Of a DNA stretch of 64,000 bases, positions 8,798-18,767 are shown in pieces. The position numbers and the translations under genes are program-made. The stretch comes from Chloroflexota bacterium (GTDB lineage: Bacteria > Chloroflexota > Anaerolineae > Anaerolineales > Villigracilaceae), in the NCBI GenBank assembly GCA_016235425.1, contig JACRLC010000015.1:62001-126000 (forward strand), in the 5' to 3' direction. Each line of letters starts with the position of its first letter. Within the stretch, counting starts at the first letter, position 1. Below the pieces are notes generated by a model. That model did not search any database. It was given only the letters and a program-made list of their open reading frames with translations, and was not told the origin of the DNA.

Positions 8798-9807
8798 ACC
8801 CCGCTAAAAGCGCCGGGGCAAGCCGCGCCTTTTGGCAGGACCGCCCCACCTTCGTTACCGGGGGAACGGGACTGGTCGGGTCGTGGCTCGTGCGCCGTTT
8901 AACGGAGGCAGGCGCGGATGTAGTCTGTCTCGTGCGCGATTGGGTCCCGCAAAGCGAACTCGTCCGCGCCGGACTCGTTGAGCGGGTCAAGGTCGTGCGC
9001 GGGGACATCCGAGACCGTGAAGTGCTGGAACGCGCTCTCGGCGAATATGAGGTGGACACCGTCATCCACCTTGCGGCGCAGACCATTGTCACCATTGCCA
9101 ACCGCAACCCGCTCTCGACGTTCGAGACGAACATCGCGGGAACGTGGAACCTGCTGGAAGCCTGCCGCCGCAGTCCCAGGGTCAGGCAGATCGTGGCGGC
9201 ATCCTCGGATAAAGCATACGGCGACCAGGATATCCTGCCTTATGACGAAAACACTCCCCTGCAGGGACAGCATCCTTATGATGTCAGCAAGTCGGCGGCA
9301 GACCTGATCGCAAAGACGTATGCGGTCAGCTATGGCCTGCCGGTGGCGGTCACACGCTGTGGTAATTTCTACGGCGGCGGCGACTTGAACTGGAACCGCA
9401 TCGTGCCCGGCACGATCCGCTCCGTCCTGCGCGGCCAGCCGCCGGTGATCCGCTCGGATGGGAATTTCGTGCGCGATTACTTTTACGTGGAGGACGGCGC
9501 CGCGGCCTACATGTTGCTGGCCGAAAAACTGGCCGCACAGCCGGAGTTGACCGGGGAGGGATTCAACTTCTCGTACGGGAACCAGATAACGGTCCTGGAA
9601 CTGACGCGCCGCATCCTTTCGTTGATGGGGTCCAATCTGGAGCCGGATATCCGCAACGAAGCCAGCAACGAGATCCGCAAGCAATTCCTGAACGCTGACA
9701 AGGCTCGCAAACTGCTGGGCTGGTCGCCGTTGTTCACGCTTGAACAGGGACTGGACAAGACCATCGCCTGGTACAGGGATTTTATAGGAATGGAGTCACA
9801 GGCATGA
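8782..9807 (+). CDS. rfbG: CDP-glucose 4,6-dehydratase
   Basis: 341 residues from ATG 8782, which follows a purine-rich AGGAAGGA at 8766-8773; ATG 8761 is an alternative. It is an extended SDR: the NAD loop is [13 protein letters not shown], the catalytic triad region is SSDKAYG followed by [10 protein letters not shown], giving the Tyr-x3-Lys pair. It converts CDP-glucose to CDP-4-keto-6-deoxyglucose. Overlaps rfbF by 16 bases and runs 4 bases into rfbH, so translation is probably coupled. Confidence 0.95.
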   Translation: MENVVNPAKSAGASRAFWQDRPTFVTGGTGLVGSWLVRRLTEAGADVVCLVRDWVPQSELVRAGLVERVKVVRGDIRDREVLERALGEYEVDTVIHLAAQTIVTIANRNPLSTFETNIAGTWNLLEACRRSPRVRQIVAASSDKAYGDQDILPYDENTPLQGQHPYDVSKSAADLIAKTYAVSYGLPVAVTRCGNFYGGGDLNWNRIVPGTIRSVLRGQPPVIRSDGNFVRDYFYVEDGAAAYMLLAEKLAAQPELTGEGFNFSYGNQITVLELTRRILSLMGSNLEPDIRNEASNEIRKQFLNADKARKLLGWSPLFTLEQGLDKTIAWYRDFIGMESQA

Positions 9808-11126
9808 AACGGGACGCGCAGTTACGAACTGAAATTTTGAAATTGGTGGAGGAGTATTACGAGGAGCGCTTTGCAAAGCGCTCCTTCAGGCCGGGCGCAG
9901 ACGTGGTGCATTACGCCGGGCGCGTTTTCGATGCGGATGAGCTGGTGAAACTGGTTGACTCGAGTCTGGATTTCTTCCTGACTGCCAGCCGCTACTCGGA
10001 CCAGTTCGAAGCCGACTTCGCTGAATTCTTCGGGCTGCCGGATGCCTTTCTCGTCAACTCTGGATCATCGGCCAACCTGGTGGCGATTACAGCCCTGACT
10101 TCGCCCAAACTTGGAGAGCGCCGCCTGCGGCCCGGTGATGAAGTCATTACAGTGGCGGCCGGTTTCCCCACCACCGTCGCGCCCATGGTGCAAAACCGGC
10201 TCGTGCCTGTTTTCGTAGATGTCAACCTGGGCGACTACACCGCCATCCCGGCCAGGCTCGAAGAAGCGATCGGCCCGAAGACGCGTGCCATCGCCATGGC
10301 GCATACCATGGGCGTGCCGTTCGATCTTGACACTGTGATGCGCCTGTCAAAAGCGCACAACTTGTGGGTCATGGAAGATAACTGCGATGCGCTTGGCTCG
10401 CGCTACCACGGACAGTTAACCGGCACCTTTGGTGATATCGCGACAGTTTCGTTCTATCCCGCGCATCATATCACCATGGGCGAAGGCGGCGCCGTGCTGG
10501 CCGGAGGTGACCTGCTCGGGCGCATTGTCCGCTCCATTCGTGATTGGGGCCGCGACTGCTACTGCGCCGGCGGCGAGAACAACACCTGCGGCAAACGCTT
10601 CAGCCAGCAATTTGGATCGCTTCCCTTTGGTTATGATCATAAGTATGTTTACAGCCACATCGGCTACAACCTGAAGGTGACCGACATGCAGGCGGCCATC
10701 GGCGTGGCGCAGTTTGGCAAGCTGGAGGGGTTTATCGAACGCCGCAAGGCTAACTTCCGAAGCATCCATGCGATGCTCGAATCCTATCAGGATCGCCTGA
10801 TCCTGCCGCAGGCCACGCCCAACTCGGATCCATCCTGGTTTGGCTTTGTGATCACCGTGCGCGAGGATGCCGGTTTTACACGCAATGAATTAACCCGCTT
10901 CCTCGAAGCCAACCGCATCGAGACTCGTAATCTCTTCAGCGGCAACCTTCTGCGACAACCGGCCTTTATGGACATCGAACACCGCGTGGTTGGCGGCCTG
11001 ACCAATACCGACATCATCATGGAACGCACCTTCTTCATCGGCGTTTATCCGGGCATCGAAGACAGCCAGCTCGAATATATTGGCTCGGTGTTTTCACGTT
11101 TCATGCAGGGAGAACGGGTTAGCTGA
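9804..11126 (+). CDS. rfbH: CDP-4-keto-6-deoxyglucose-3-dehydratase (E1)
   Basis: 440 residues. It is a DegT/DnrJ-fold PMP enzyme in which the usual PLP lysine is replaced by histidine ([12 protein letters not shown]), the hallmark of E1. Cysteines in [20 protein letters not shown] fit the E1 [2Fe-2S] ligands. With an E3 reductase it removes the C3 hydroxyl, giving the CDP-3,6-dideoxy-4-ketohexose. ATG 9804 overlaps the rfbG stop (ATGA), and its own stop overlaps the next start (TGATG). Confidence 0.96.
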   Translation: MKRDAQLRTEILKLVEEYYEERFAKRSFRPGADVVHYAGRVFDADELVKLVDSSLDFFLTASRYSDQFEADFAEFFGLPDAFLVNSGSSANLVAITALTSPKLGERRLRPGDEVITVAAGFPTTVAPMVQNRLVPVFVDVNLGDYTAIPARLEEAIGPKTRAIAMAHTMGVPFDLDTVMRLSKAHNLWVMEDNCDALGSRYHGQLTGTFGDIATVSFYPAHHITMGEGGAVLAGGDLLGRIVRSIRDWGRDCYCAGGENNTCGKRFSQQFGSLPFGYDHKYVYSHIGYNLKVTDMQAAIGVAQFGKLEGFIERRKANFRSIHAMLESYQDRLILPQATPNSDPSWFGFVITVREDAGFTRNELTRFLEANRIETRNLFSGNLLRQPAFMDIEHRVVGGLTNTDIIMERTFFIGVYPGIEDSQLEYIGSVFSRFMQGERVS

Positions 11127-11833
11127 TGCCGCAAAAACTGCACTGCGAAGTGCTGAATGTCGTGGATCATGGCGAACAGGTGTACTCCGTTTTCCTGAAA
11201 CCCCACTCTCCCTCCCCGCGCTTCCAGGCGGGTCAATTCCTGCACCTTGCACTCGATCCATACAACCCGGGTGACTTCTGGCCTGAGTCGCGCGTATTCT
11301 CCATTGCCAGTGCGCCGGACGATCGCAGCCTGTTGCGCATTACCTATGCCGTCAAAGGACAATTCACCTCGCGCATGGAGGCTGAACTGCACGCCGGCCG
11401 TGAGGTGTGGATCAAACTACCGTATGGCGAGTTCACCGTCAGTCCCGAAAGCGACGCCTGCCTTCTGGCGGGCGGCACCGGCATAACGGCCTTCACCGCT
11501 TTCCTCGCCGGATTACCTGCGGAATATGGACATCACGTGCGCCTCTTTTACGGCGCGCGCCGTCCGGACCTGTTGATCTACCGCCCGCTGGTTGACAGCG
11601 CACTCCAGCGCTGTTCAAATTTGCATGCCGTCTTCATGGCCGAGCAGTCTAGCGACAGCACAGACTGCCTGCCCGGGCGCATTGACCTGGAGGTTGTCTG
11701 GAAGTCACTCCCCGACCCGCTGGCTATTACGTATTACATCGCCGGCCCGCCGGAAATGATCCGTATCTTCACGCACGGGCTGAACCAGCGTGGGGTCTCC
11801 GCCAATTGCATTATCACCGACGCATGGGAATGA
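11126..11833 (+). CDS. FAD/NAD(P)-binding reductase, E3-type, lacking the ferredoxin domain
   Basis: 235 residues forming a ferredoxin-NADP reductase fold only: an FAD site (ESRVFSIAS) near residue 55 and an NAD loop ([14 protein letters not shown]) near residue 112. Position directly after rfbH identifies it as the electron supply for E1. Classical E3 proteins (AscD/RfbI, ~330 residues) carry an N-terminal plant-type [2Fe-2S] domain; none is seen here, since the protein begins directly in the FAD domain. A separate ferredoxin is presumably needed. GC-rich, like rfbFGH. Confidence 0.85.
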   Translation: MPQKLHCEVLNVVDHGEQVYSVFLKPHSPSPRFQAGQFLHLALDPYNPGDFWPESRVFSIASAPDDRSLLRITYAVKGQFTSRMEAELHAGREVWIKLPYGEFTVSPESDACLLAGGTGITAFTAFLAGLPAEYGHHVRLFYGARRPDLLIYRPLVDSALQRCSNLHAVFMAEQSSDSTDCLPGRIDLEVVWKSLPDPLAITYYIAGPPEMIRIFTHGLNQRGVSANCIITDAWE

Positions 11834-12915
11834 CGATGGACACCAACCCTCTTGCCGCCGACCTCGATCACGTTCTCGCTCATACCCGCGATCTGTGGGA
11901 TGAATTGCGCGGTCAGCGCGTCTTCATCACTGGCGGCACCGGCTTCTTTGGCTGCTGGCTGCTGGAAAGTCTCCTATGGGCAAATGACAGGCTCGAATTG
12001 GACGCAGGCGTAACCGTCCTGACTCGCTCCCCAGAATCCTTCCGCGCCAAAGTTCCGCATCTCGCGGGACACAAAGCTGTCACCGTTATCGAGGGCGACG
12101 TCCGCACCTTCGGCTTTCCCGCGGGCGGGTTTTCCCACATCATTCACGCCGCCACCGAGTCCAGCGCAAAGCTCAACGCCGAGGATCCCCTGTTAATGCT
12201 GGATACCATCGTGGAAGGCACACGTCATACGCTGGATTTTGCAAAAGCCTGCAATGCAAAGAGATTTCTATTGACCAGTTCCGGCGCAGTCTACGGCAAA
12301 CAGCCCCCCGGCCTGACGCATATCCCTGAAGATTATGGCGGTGCGCCCGACCCGCTCGATCCCGGGTCTGCCTATGGACAGGGTAAACGCCTGGCTGAGC
12401 ATCTTTGTGCGTTATACGCGCACCAATCGGATATCGAGATGAAGATTGCCCGTTGCTTTGCATTTGTCGGCCCCTATCTCCCCCTCGATATTCACTTCGC
12501 CATCGGCAACTTTATCCGCGATGGGTTGAACGGCGGCCCGATCGTTGTGCAGGGCGACGGCACACCGCGGCGCTCCTATCTCTACGCCGCCGATTTAGCC
12601 ATCTGGCTCTGGACAATTCTATTGCGCGGCGAATCGTGCAGACCGTATAATGTTGGCAGTGAGGAAAGCCTGTCCATTGCAGAAACAGCCCAGACTGTGG
12701 CGCGAGCGTTCAATCCAATCATAACAGTGGAAATTCGCGGAACGCCAAATCCGTCCAAACCGCTGGAACGGTATGTTCCAAGCACGTTCTGCACCAATAC
12801 CGAACTGGGACTGGATATTCTAATGTCATTACCGGAAGCAATTTCACGTACAATTGGTTTCCATAGAGGAAAAAATGATACGCACAGCCCGACGCCCCTG
12901 TCCAATTTGCAATGA
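11830..12915 (+). CDS. NAD(P)-dependent epimerase/dehydratase, candidate 4-keto reductase
   Basis: 361 residues from ATG 11830 (ATGA overlap with the E3 stop); ATG 11836 is also possible. Extended SDR with the loop [25 protein letters not shown] and [13 protein letters not shown] (Tyr-x3-Lys). By position it should reduce the 4-keto group of the CDP-3,6-dideoxyhexose, as abequose synthase RfbJ does, or act after branching, as YerF does in yersiniose synthesis. Which one cannot be decided by eye. Its last ~40 bases overlap the next gene. Confidence 0.82.
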   Translation: MTMDTNPLAADLDHVLAHTRDLWDELRGQRVFITGGTGFFGCWLLESLLWANDRLELDAGVTVLTRSPESFRAKVPHLAGHKAVTVIEGDVRTFGFPAGGFSHIIHAATESSAKLNAEDPLLMLDTIVEGTRHTLDFAKACNAKRFLLTSSGAVYGKQPPGLTHIPEDYGGAPDPLDPGSAYGQGKRLAEHLCALYAHQSDIEMKIARCFAFVGPYLPLDIHFAIGNFIRDGLNGGPIVVQGDGTPRRSYLYAADLAIWLWTILLRGESCRPYNVGSEESLSIAETAQTVARAFNPIITVEIRGTPNPSKPLERYVPSTFCTNTELGLDILMSLPEAISRTIGFHRGKNDTHSPTPLSNLQ

Positions 12916-14071
12916 CACACAAGTGGATATTTTGCATGCCCAACGTTTTGCGCTTCCAGAAGGGCATCCCCTTTCAGATGGCTACGAGATCGTATGTTGC
13001 GAAACATGCGGATTTGTGTATGCCGATACCGCAGTGAGTCAGGAAGCCTATGATCTTTTTTATGCCCAATATTCAAAATATGAGGACCAGAAAAATAGCA
13101 CAGGTAGTGGCGAAAATCCATGGGATCGCAAGAGGTTGGAAGAAGCGGCTCATCGAATTGCTACATTCCTGAGCAACACGGATAAAAAAATTCTGGATGT
13201 TGGTTGTGCAAATGGTGGCATGCTCAAAGCGCTCAAAGACCTGGGCTACAAAAAACTAACCGGGATTGATCCGTCTCCAATCTGTGTCGCAAATACTCGC
13301 CAGCTTGGGATCGAAGCCGAGCCCGGCTCATTATTTGCACCATTCAAGCAGGGCATTTATGATTGCGTGATCTTATCGCACACACTGGAACATGTGCAGG
13401 ACATCCGACAAGCAGCACAATGGATTGACAATGTGTTGCGGAAAGACATTCCAAGCTGGGTATATGTGGAAGTTCCGGATGCTGCGAGGTATATGAATTA
13501 CGTTTATGCACCATTTCAGGATTTTAACACGGAGCACATCAATCATTTTTCAATGACCAGCCTGCAGAACTTCTTGCGTACAAACGGATTCGAGCCGGTT
13601 GAATGGGGCGACAAATTATTAGAATCTTCTCCCAATATGGATTACCCGGCAATTTATTGCTTCGCCAAACGTTCAGCGCCACTAACTAATGCGGAGATTA
13701 AAAATGATACGCTATTGAGAGAACGCATCGATCGCTACATTGAAATTTCACATGGCGTACTCGATCAAATTGAGGCACGTCTACGTCCGGCACTGGCAAA
13801 TACGCCTCAGGTAATCGTATGGGGCACGGGACAATTGGCAATGAAACTTTTGGTGGAAACTTCACTCTCACAAGCAAAAATTGCAGCCTTTGTGGACAGT
13901 AATCCGATAAACCAGGGAAAGACTTTGCGTGGCGTGCCAGTTATTGCACCGGAGGCAATTGCAAGTTCGTCCGATCCTATACTCATTTCAAGCACCCTTC
14001 ACCAGCAAAGCATAGTTAATCAAATTAATAAGATGGGATTAAAAAATCCATTGATCTTGTTGAGGGACTAG
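12875..14071 (+). CDS. C-methyltransferase-type SAM enzyme with zinc-binding N-terminus
   Basis: 398 residues from ATG 12875 (AGAGGA upstream). Domain order: an N-terminal zinc site (CPICN and CCETCG, ~residues 10-45), a SAM-binding Rossmann core ([12 protein letters not shown] ~ residue 108, then [11 protein letters not shown]), and a C-terminal Rossmann-like domain ([14 protein letters not shown], then [11 protein letters not shown]). This three-part layout is that of TylC3/NovU-type NDP-sugar C-methyltransferases, which methylate C3 or C5 of keto sugars. Here it sits between the 4-keto-sugar enzymes and a YerE-like carboligase. Overlap with the upstream gene is 41 bases. Confidence 0.82.
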   Translation: MIRTARRPCPICNDTQVDILHAQRFALPEGHPLSDGYEIVCCETCGFVYADTAVSQEAYDLFYAQYSKYEDQKNSTGSGENPWDRKRLEEAAHRIATFLSNTDKKILDVGCANGGMLKALKDLGYKKLTGIDPSPICVANTRQLGIEAEPGSLFAPFKQGIYDCVILSHTLEHVQDIRQAAQWIDNVLRKDIPSWVYVEVPDAARYMNYVYAPFQDFNTEHINHFSMTSLQNFLRTNGFEPVEWGDKLLESSPNMDYPAIYCFAKRSAPLTNAEIKNDTLLRERIDRYIEISHGVLDQIEARLRPALANTPQVIVWGTGQLAMKLLVETSLSQAKIAAFVDSNPINQGKTLRGVPVIAPEAIASSSDPILISSTLHQQSIVNQINKMGLKNPLILLRD

Positions 14072-14074
14072 AAA

Positions 14075-15883
14075 ATGATCCGGCTATCTGAATATGTATC
14101 CAACGCACTTGCAAACTTCGGCGTCCGCCACGTTTTCATGCTTACTGGTGGTGGCGCCATGTTCCTGAATGATGCCATTGGCAACCAACCGGGTATCCAA
14201 ACCGTTTTCAACCACCATGAACAGGCTTGCGCTATAGCCGCTGAAGGGTATGCACGCATTACAGGCAAGCCCGCGGTGGTCAATGTGACCACCGGGCCGG
14301 GTGGAATCAACGCCATGAATGGTGTGTTCGGCGCATGGGTCGATTCAATCCCAATGCTTGTCATATCAGGACAGGTCAAGCGCGAAACACTGATGGCAAC
14401 TTACAATATTCCGGGCTTGCGCCAGATCGGTGACCAGGAAGCCGACATCATCAGTATCGTCAAAGGTATTACAAAGTATGCAGCTCTGGTGGATGACCCT
14501 GCGACCATTCGGTACCACCTTGAAAAGGCCTGGCATCTGGCCCAAAGCGGACGCCCCGGCCCATGCTGGCTGGATATTCCGATTGACGTACAAACAAGTC
14601 AGGTCGAGTCGGATAAACTGCAAGGGTATGACCCCGCTGAAGACCGGCCCAATTACGATAACAATCTCGCTGAGGCATGCAGGAACGTCCTGGAAAAATT
14701 ATCCGCGGCAGAACGACCAGTCATATTGGCTGGCAAAGGAATCCGGTTGGGGAATGCGTTGGATGAGTTCGAGCAGATAATCCGCGCGCTGAACATTCCT
14801 GTCGTTCCCGGCTGGACATCCATTGATCTCATCACGTCGGATGATCCGCTCTTCTGCGGGCGCCCCGGTGACCTTGCCACGCGCGCTGGAAATTTCACTG
14901 TGCAAAATTCAGATGTGCTTCTTGTGCTTGGCAATCGCCTCGGCTTGCGGCAGGTAAGTTACAATTGGAGTTCCTTCGCCCGTTTTGCCTATAAGATTCA
15001 AGTGGACATTGACCACTCTGAATTCAATAAACCCACTGTTAAGCCGGACCTAGCAATTTACAGCCATGTCAAACCTTTTCTCGCGGAACTTCTAAACCAG
15101 CTTCGGATTTCGGGATACGACACGGACAAACACTCCGGCTGGTTGAAGTGGTGCAAGGAACGAGTCGCGCGGTACCCAGTCGTCCTTCCGCATCACTGTG
15201 AACCGAAGGGCGGACGCGTCAACCCATATCATTTCATAGACCGATTATTTTCCCACCTGAAATCAGACGATGTGATAATCTGCGGCGATGGGACGGCAAA
15301 CGTCGTAACCTTTCAGGCCGCACAGAACAAAAGGGGCCAACGGATCATTGCCAACACTGGCGACGCGTCCATGGGCTATGATCTGCCTGCAGCAATTGGG
15401 GCTGCCATTGCCAGAGGAGGGAAACGGGTTATCTGTCTGGCTGGCGATGGTAGTCTGCAGTTGAATATTCAGGAATTGCAGACCATTGTCCACAACCGAT
15501 TACCCATCAAGCTTTTCGTATTGAACAACGATGGGTATTTATCCATCCGGCTTTCGCAAAAAAATATGTTCAAACGCTTGACGGGCGAGGGGGCTCAAAG
15601 CGGAGTTTCGTTTCCCGATATTGTTAAAGTTGCTGAGGCCTACGGCCTCCCAGCTATGCGGATCGGGTATGATGGATTGGAGAAGATTATTCACGATGTA
15701 CTTGACCCAACCGGACCTATGGTTTGCGATGTGCTTCTTGATCCAGATCAGCCTTTCGAGCCGCGCATAACTTCAAGACAATTAGCAGATGGCAAAATAG
15801 TGTCATCGCCATTGGAGGATATGTTCCCCTTCCTTAGCGATGAAGAATTGAAAGAAAATCTTTTTATACCGTCCCTGAGATGA
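14075..15883 (+). CDS. Thiamine-diphosphate carboligase, YerE-like
   Basis: 602 residues with the acetolactate-synthase layout: N-terminal PYR domain with the ThDP-activating Glu (NHHEQACAIAAEGYARITG), a middle domain, and a C-terminal PP domain with GDGSLQLNIQEL and LNNDGY. The closest functional precedent is YerE, which transfers a two-carbon unit from pyruvate to a CDP-3,6-dideoxy-4-ketohexose in yersiniose synthesis. The rfbF-G-H-E3 genes just upstream supply that acceptor, so I prefer this to branched-chain amino-acid synthesis; no small regulatory subunit is adjacent. Starts 3 bases after the previous stop. Confidence 0.85.
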   Translation: MIRLSEYVSNALANFGVRHVFMLTGGGAMFLNDAIGNQPGIQTVFNHHEQACAIAAEGYARITGKPAVVNVTTGPGGINAMNGVFGAWVDSIPMLVISGQVKRETLMATYNIPGLRQIGDQEADIISIVKGITKYAALVDDPATIRYHLEKAWHLAQSGRPGPCWLDIPIDVQTSQVESDKLQGYDPAEDRPNYDNNLAEACRNVLEKLSAAERPVILAGKGIRLGNALDEFEQIIRALNIPVVPGWTSIDLITSDDPLFCGRPGDLATRAGNFTVQNSDVLLVLGNRLGLRQVSYNWSSFARFAYKIQVDIDHSEFNKPTVKPDLAIYSHVKPFLAELLNQLRISGYDTDKHSGWLKWCKERVARYPVVLPHHCEPKGGRVNPYHFIDRLFSHLKSDDVIICGDGTANVVTFQAAQNKRGQRIIANTGDASMGYDLPAAIGAAIARGGKRVICLAGDGSLQLNIQELQTIVHNRLPIKLFVLNNDGYLSIRLSQKNMFKRLTGEGAQSGVSFPDIVKVAEAYGLPAMRIGYDGLEKIIHDVLDPTGPMVCDVLLDPDQPFEPRITSRQLADGKIVSSPLEDMFPFLSDEELKENLFIPSLR

Positions 15884-15905
15884 AAATCCAGGACAGGAGG
15901 CCCAA

Positions 15906-16997
15906 ATGTTAAGCCAGGATGTTTTCGAAGATCTGTTTGTACTTGAGATGACCAATAATCATCAAGGAGCAATAGATCGTGGATTGCAAATTATTCACGA
16001 GCACTCACGGATTGTCCGCTTCAACAACGTGCGCTCAGCAATAAAACTTCAATTCCGAGACTTGGATAATTTTGTTCACAAGGATTTTGCCAACCGTACA
16101 GATATTCGTTATATCAAACGCATTTCCGAGACGAGGTTATCCAAGGATCAATATGCCGTTTTGGTAGAGGCTATCCGTAAGAATGGTTGCATTCCACTGG
16201 CGACACCGTTTGATGAAAGATCTGTCGAATGGTGCGTGGAATTTGAAATGCCGATGATCAAGGTGGCGAGCGCCGACGGGAATGACTGGTTATTGCTTGA
16301 AAAGATTGCAAAAACCAAGAAGCCGGTTATCGTTTCCACGGGCGGTGTCTCCCTGAAAGACATGGATGATCTAGTCACGTTCTTCGAAAATCGAAATATT
16401 CCACTTGCGCTCAACCACTGCGTTGCTGCCTACCCGACCGAAGACAATGAGATGGAACTCCATCAGATCGACTTTCTCCGACGGCGTTATCCCGGACATT
16501 CAATCGGCTTATCCAGTCATGAATATCATGATTGGCAATCGTCTCTGTTTATTGCATACGGTAAGGGCGTGCGGCTCTTTGAAAGACACATTGACATTAA
16601 TAGTGACGGCGCAGAAATTTCAGTTTATTCATCGTTGCCGGAACAAATCGATATCTGGTTCAAGGCCTACCATAAAGCTGAAGAAATGTGCGGAACCGCA
16701 GAAGAGCATCGCAAGCCACTGTTGCCGAAAGAAGTGAATTATCTGGATTCGTATGTTCGTGGTGTTTATGCGCGCCGCGATCTTGCAGAAGGCGAGACCC
16801 TGACCGAAGAAGATATATATCTGGCCATCCCATTACAAAAAGGGCAGCTCTCCACGCGCGAGTTGATGCTTGGTCGTTATGGACACAAATTGATTCAAGC
16901 CTGTGCCAAAGATAATCCCGTCACGATTGATATGATTGATACGCCCTACGCACACAACGAAGAACTGCGGAAAAGCATCTACAACCGCGGCCTGTAG
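15906..16997 (+). CDS. NeuB-family (sialic-acid-synthase-like) PEP condensing enzyme
   Basis: 363 residues. A TIM-barrel NeuB domain (LEMTNNHQG, SAIKLQFRD, LATPFDERSVEW, MIKVASADGNDWLLLE, PVIVSTGGVSLKDMD) is followed by a C-terminal SAF/antifreeze-like domain (VRGVYARRDLAEGETLTEED). NeuB enzymes condense phosphoenolpyruvate with an acyl-amino hexose to give a nonulosonate. No CMP-sugar synthetase, hydrolysing epimerase or aminotransferase of a sialic, legionaminic or pseudaminic route is near, so the aldose substrate is open. Preceded by AGGAGG at 15895-15900. See the SDR and cyclase that follow. Confidence 0.85.
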   Translation: MLSQDVFEDLFVLEMTNNHQGAIDRGLQIIHEHSRIVRFNNVRSAIKLQFRDLDNFVHKDFANRTDIRYIKRISETRLSKDQYAVLVEAIRKNGCIPLATPFDERSVEWCVEFEMPMIKVASADGNDWLLLEKIAKTKKPVIVSTGGVSLKDMDDLVTFFENRNIPLALNHCVAAYPTEDNEMELHQIDFLRRRYPGHSIGLSSHEYHDWQSSLFIAYGKGVRLFERHIDINSDGAEISVYSSLPEQIDIWFKAYHKAEEMCGTAEEHRKPLLPKEVNYLDSYVRGVYARRDLAEGETLTEEDIYLAIPLQKGQLSTRELMLGRYGHKLIQACAKDNPVTIDMIDTPYAHNEELRKSIYNRGL

Positions 16998-17019
16998 GAA
17001 AAGAAGCAGGATCTGGTTC

Positions 17020-17691
17020 ATGCAGAATAATTACACTGCCCTGGTTACCGGAGCATCACGCGGTATTGGACAAGCTATCGCCCATCAGCTTGCAACAGAT
17101 GGTTGCACAGTTCTGGCTCCTACACGTGCCGAAATGGATCTTGAGTCTGGCGTGTCAATTAACTCTTACCTCTCTTCGTTGAGTCGGCATGTTGATATCC
17201 TCGTCAATGATGCTGGCATTAATCGTATTGCCCTGTTGGATGATATCAAAGATCGGGATGTTCAAGACACGTTACAGATCAATTTGATTGCCCCCTTCAG
17301 GTTAATTCAAGCTGTTTCACCTGGCATGCGCGAGAATAGATTTGGGCGCATTGTCAATATAAGTTCCATATGGAGCGTGGTAAGCCGGGCAGGCCGCACC
17401 AGTTACAGCATGAGCAAGACAGCCATCAACGGGATGACGCGTTCCCTGGCAGTTGAATTGGCTCCTTTCAATATTCTGGTTAATGCCGTCGCCCCGGGCT
17501 ATGTGCTGACAGATCTAACACGACAAAATAACTCCGAGGCAGAGCTCGATAAAATCAGCAAAACCATTCCAGCCCAGCGTCTGGCTGATCCTGTCGAAAT
17601 TGCAAATGTAGTGGCGTTCCTTTGTTCCGACAAGAATACTTACCTAACCGGGCAAACCATTCTTGTAGATGGAGGTTATTCATGTCTGTAA
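17020..17691 (+). CDS. Short-chain dehydrogenase/reductase
   Basis: 223 residues from ATG 17020. Classical SDR: cofactor loop VTGASRGIG, NDAG in place of NNAG, active-site Ser in NISSIWS, YSMSK (Tyr-x3-Lys) and the C-terminal LTGQTILVDGG. FabG-like in sequence, but placed between a NeuB-like synthase and a sugar-phosphate-cyclase-like gene, so it probably oxidises or reduces the sugar or cyclitol made there. Its end overlaps the next gene by 10 bases. Confidence 0.88.
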   Translation: MQNNYTALVTGASRGIGQAIAHQLATDGCTVLAPTRAEMDLESGVSINSYLSSLSRHVDILVNDAGINRIALLDDIKDRDVQDTLQINLIAPFRLIQAVSPGMRENRFGRIVNISSIWSVVSRAGRTSYSMSKTAINGMTRSLAVELAPFNILVNAVAPGYVLTDLTRQNNSEAELDKISKTIPAQRLADPVEIANVVAFLCSDKNTYLTGQTILVDGGYSCL

Positions 17692-18758
17692 ATCTTTCGA
17701 TCCATTCGAACATTCGCGATTATGAGGTTTACATGGAGCAATCACCGGATTTCGTGGATGCCTTGGCATCTTATCCACAGGCTTGCTTTGCAATTGATGA
17801 GAACGTTTGGAGGATTTACGCCGGGACCTTGCTTAAAAACCTGCCTGAAAAGGATATCATTGTCGTTCCTATTAGCGAAGATCGAAAGAATTTAAATACC
17901 GTCCAGGAATTATATGATCGGCTCGTTGAACGCCCTGCAAAGCGAAACTTAACACTGATTTCCATTGGAGGCGGCATCCTTCAGGATGTTTCAGGGTTCG
18001 CCGCTTCAACGATTTACAGAGGCATAAACTGGATTTACGTTCCGACCACGCTCCTGGCACAAGCAGACAGTTGCATCGGCAGCAAAACATCTCTCAACTA
18101 CAAAAAATATAAAAACCTGATCGGTACCTTCTTTCCTCCAGCACACATACATATTTACCCTGCTTTTCTGGCCACCCAATTGGATTCCGATTTCTACAGT
18201 GGCTTTGGGGAAGTTATAAAACTGCATTTGATGGGTGGAGATAAGAGTTTTCGAGAACTGGTGCAATACGCCCCCGAAGTGTTAAAACGCGAAACAACAG
18301 CTTTGCTCAGAGCAATCCAGCAATCTCTAAACGTCAAACTCAGTTACATGGCAGGCGATGAGTTCGACACGGGCCGCCGCAATTTATTGAATTACGGCCA
18401 CGATTTCGGTCATGCGTTGGAAAGTACATCTGACTTCGCCGTGCCACATGGCCAGGCTGTTATCTTCGGCATGTTGGCAGCAAATCTGATTTCCAAAAAA
18501 CGTGGGTTGCTTGACGAGAAAGTTGAAAGGGAAATTGCTGAGACCTTCCTGGTTCCCAGCATGGTTATTAAGCCATCCCTAAAAGCCCTTGAAATAGACG
18601 CAATGGTAAGTGCCATGAAAAAAGACAAGAAACGTACCGGCGATAAACTCGCACTTATCATGATGACAAATGACTTCAACTTCAAGCGCGTTAACGATTT
18701 AACATCTGATGAAGTTGCTGAGGCTCTTGTTATGCTTCAAAAGCACCTTCTGTCATAA
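17682..18758 (+). CDS. 3-dehydroquinate-synthase-like sugar phosphate cyclase
   Basis: 358 residues from ATG 17682, with GGAGG six bases upstream. DHQS fold: GGGILQDVSGFAAS, IYVPTTLLAQADS, GEVIKLHLM and the zinc motif NYGHDFGHALES are all present. The substrate loop differs from canonical AroB: GSKTSLNYKKYKNLIG stands where AroB has GGKTGVNHPLGKNMIG. This suggests a different phosphorylated ketose substrate, as in EVS/EEVS/DOI synthases. Operon position with a NeuB-like synthase argues for a specialised cyclitol or ulosonate pathway rather than shikimate synthesis. Confidence 0.82.
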   Translation: MSVNLSIHSNIRDYEVYMEQSPDFVDALASYPQACFAIDENVWRIYAGTLLKNLPEKDIIVVPISEDRKNLNTVQELYDRLVERPAKRNLTLISIGGGILQDVSGFAASTIYRGINWIYVPTTLLAQADSCIGSKTSLNYKKYKNLIGTFFPPAHIHIYPAFLATQLDSDFYSGFGEVIKLHLMGGDKSFRELVQYAPEVLKRETTALLRAIQQSLNVKLSYMAGDEFDTGRRNLLNYGHDFGHALESTSDFAVPHGQAVIFGMLAANLISKKRGLLDEKVEREIAETFLVPSMVIKPSLKALEIDAMVSAMKKDKKRTGDKLALIMMTNDFNFKRVNDLTSDEVAEALVMLQKHLLS

Positions 18759-18767
18759 AGGATTATT

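Noticed and set aside
15906..16997. Complete sialic or legionaminic acid pathway
   Set aside because: NeuB-like enzyme only; no NeuC-type epimerase, CMP transferase or aminotransferase nearby.
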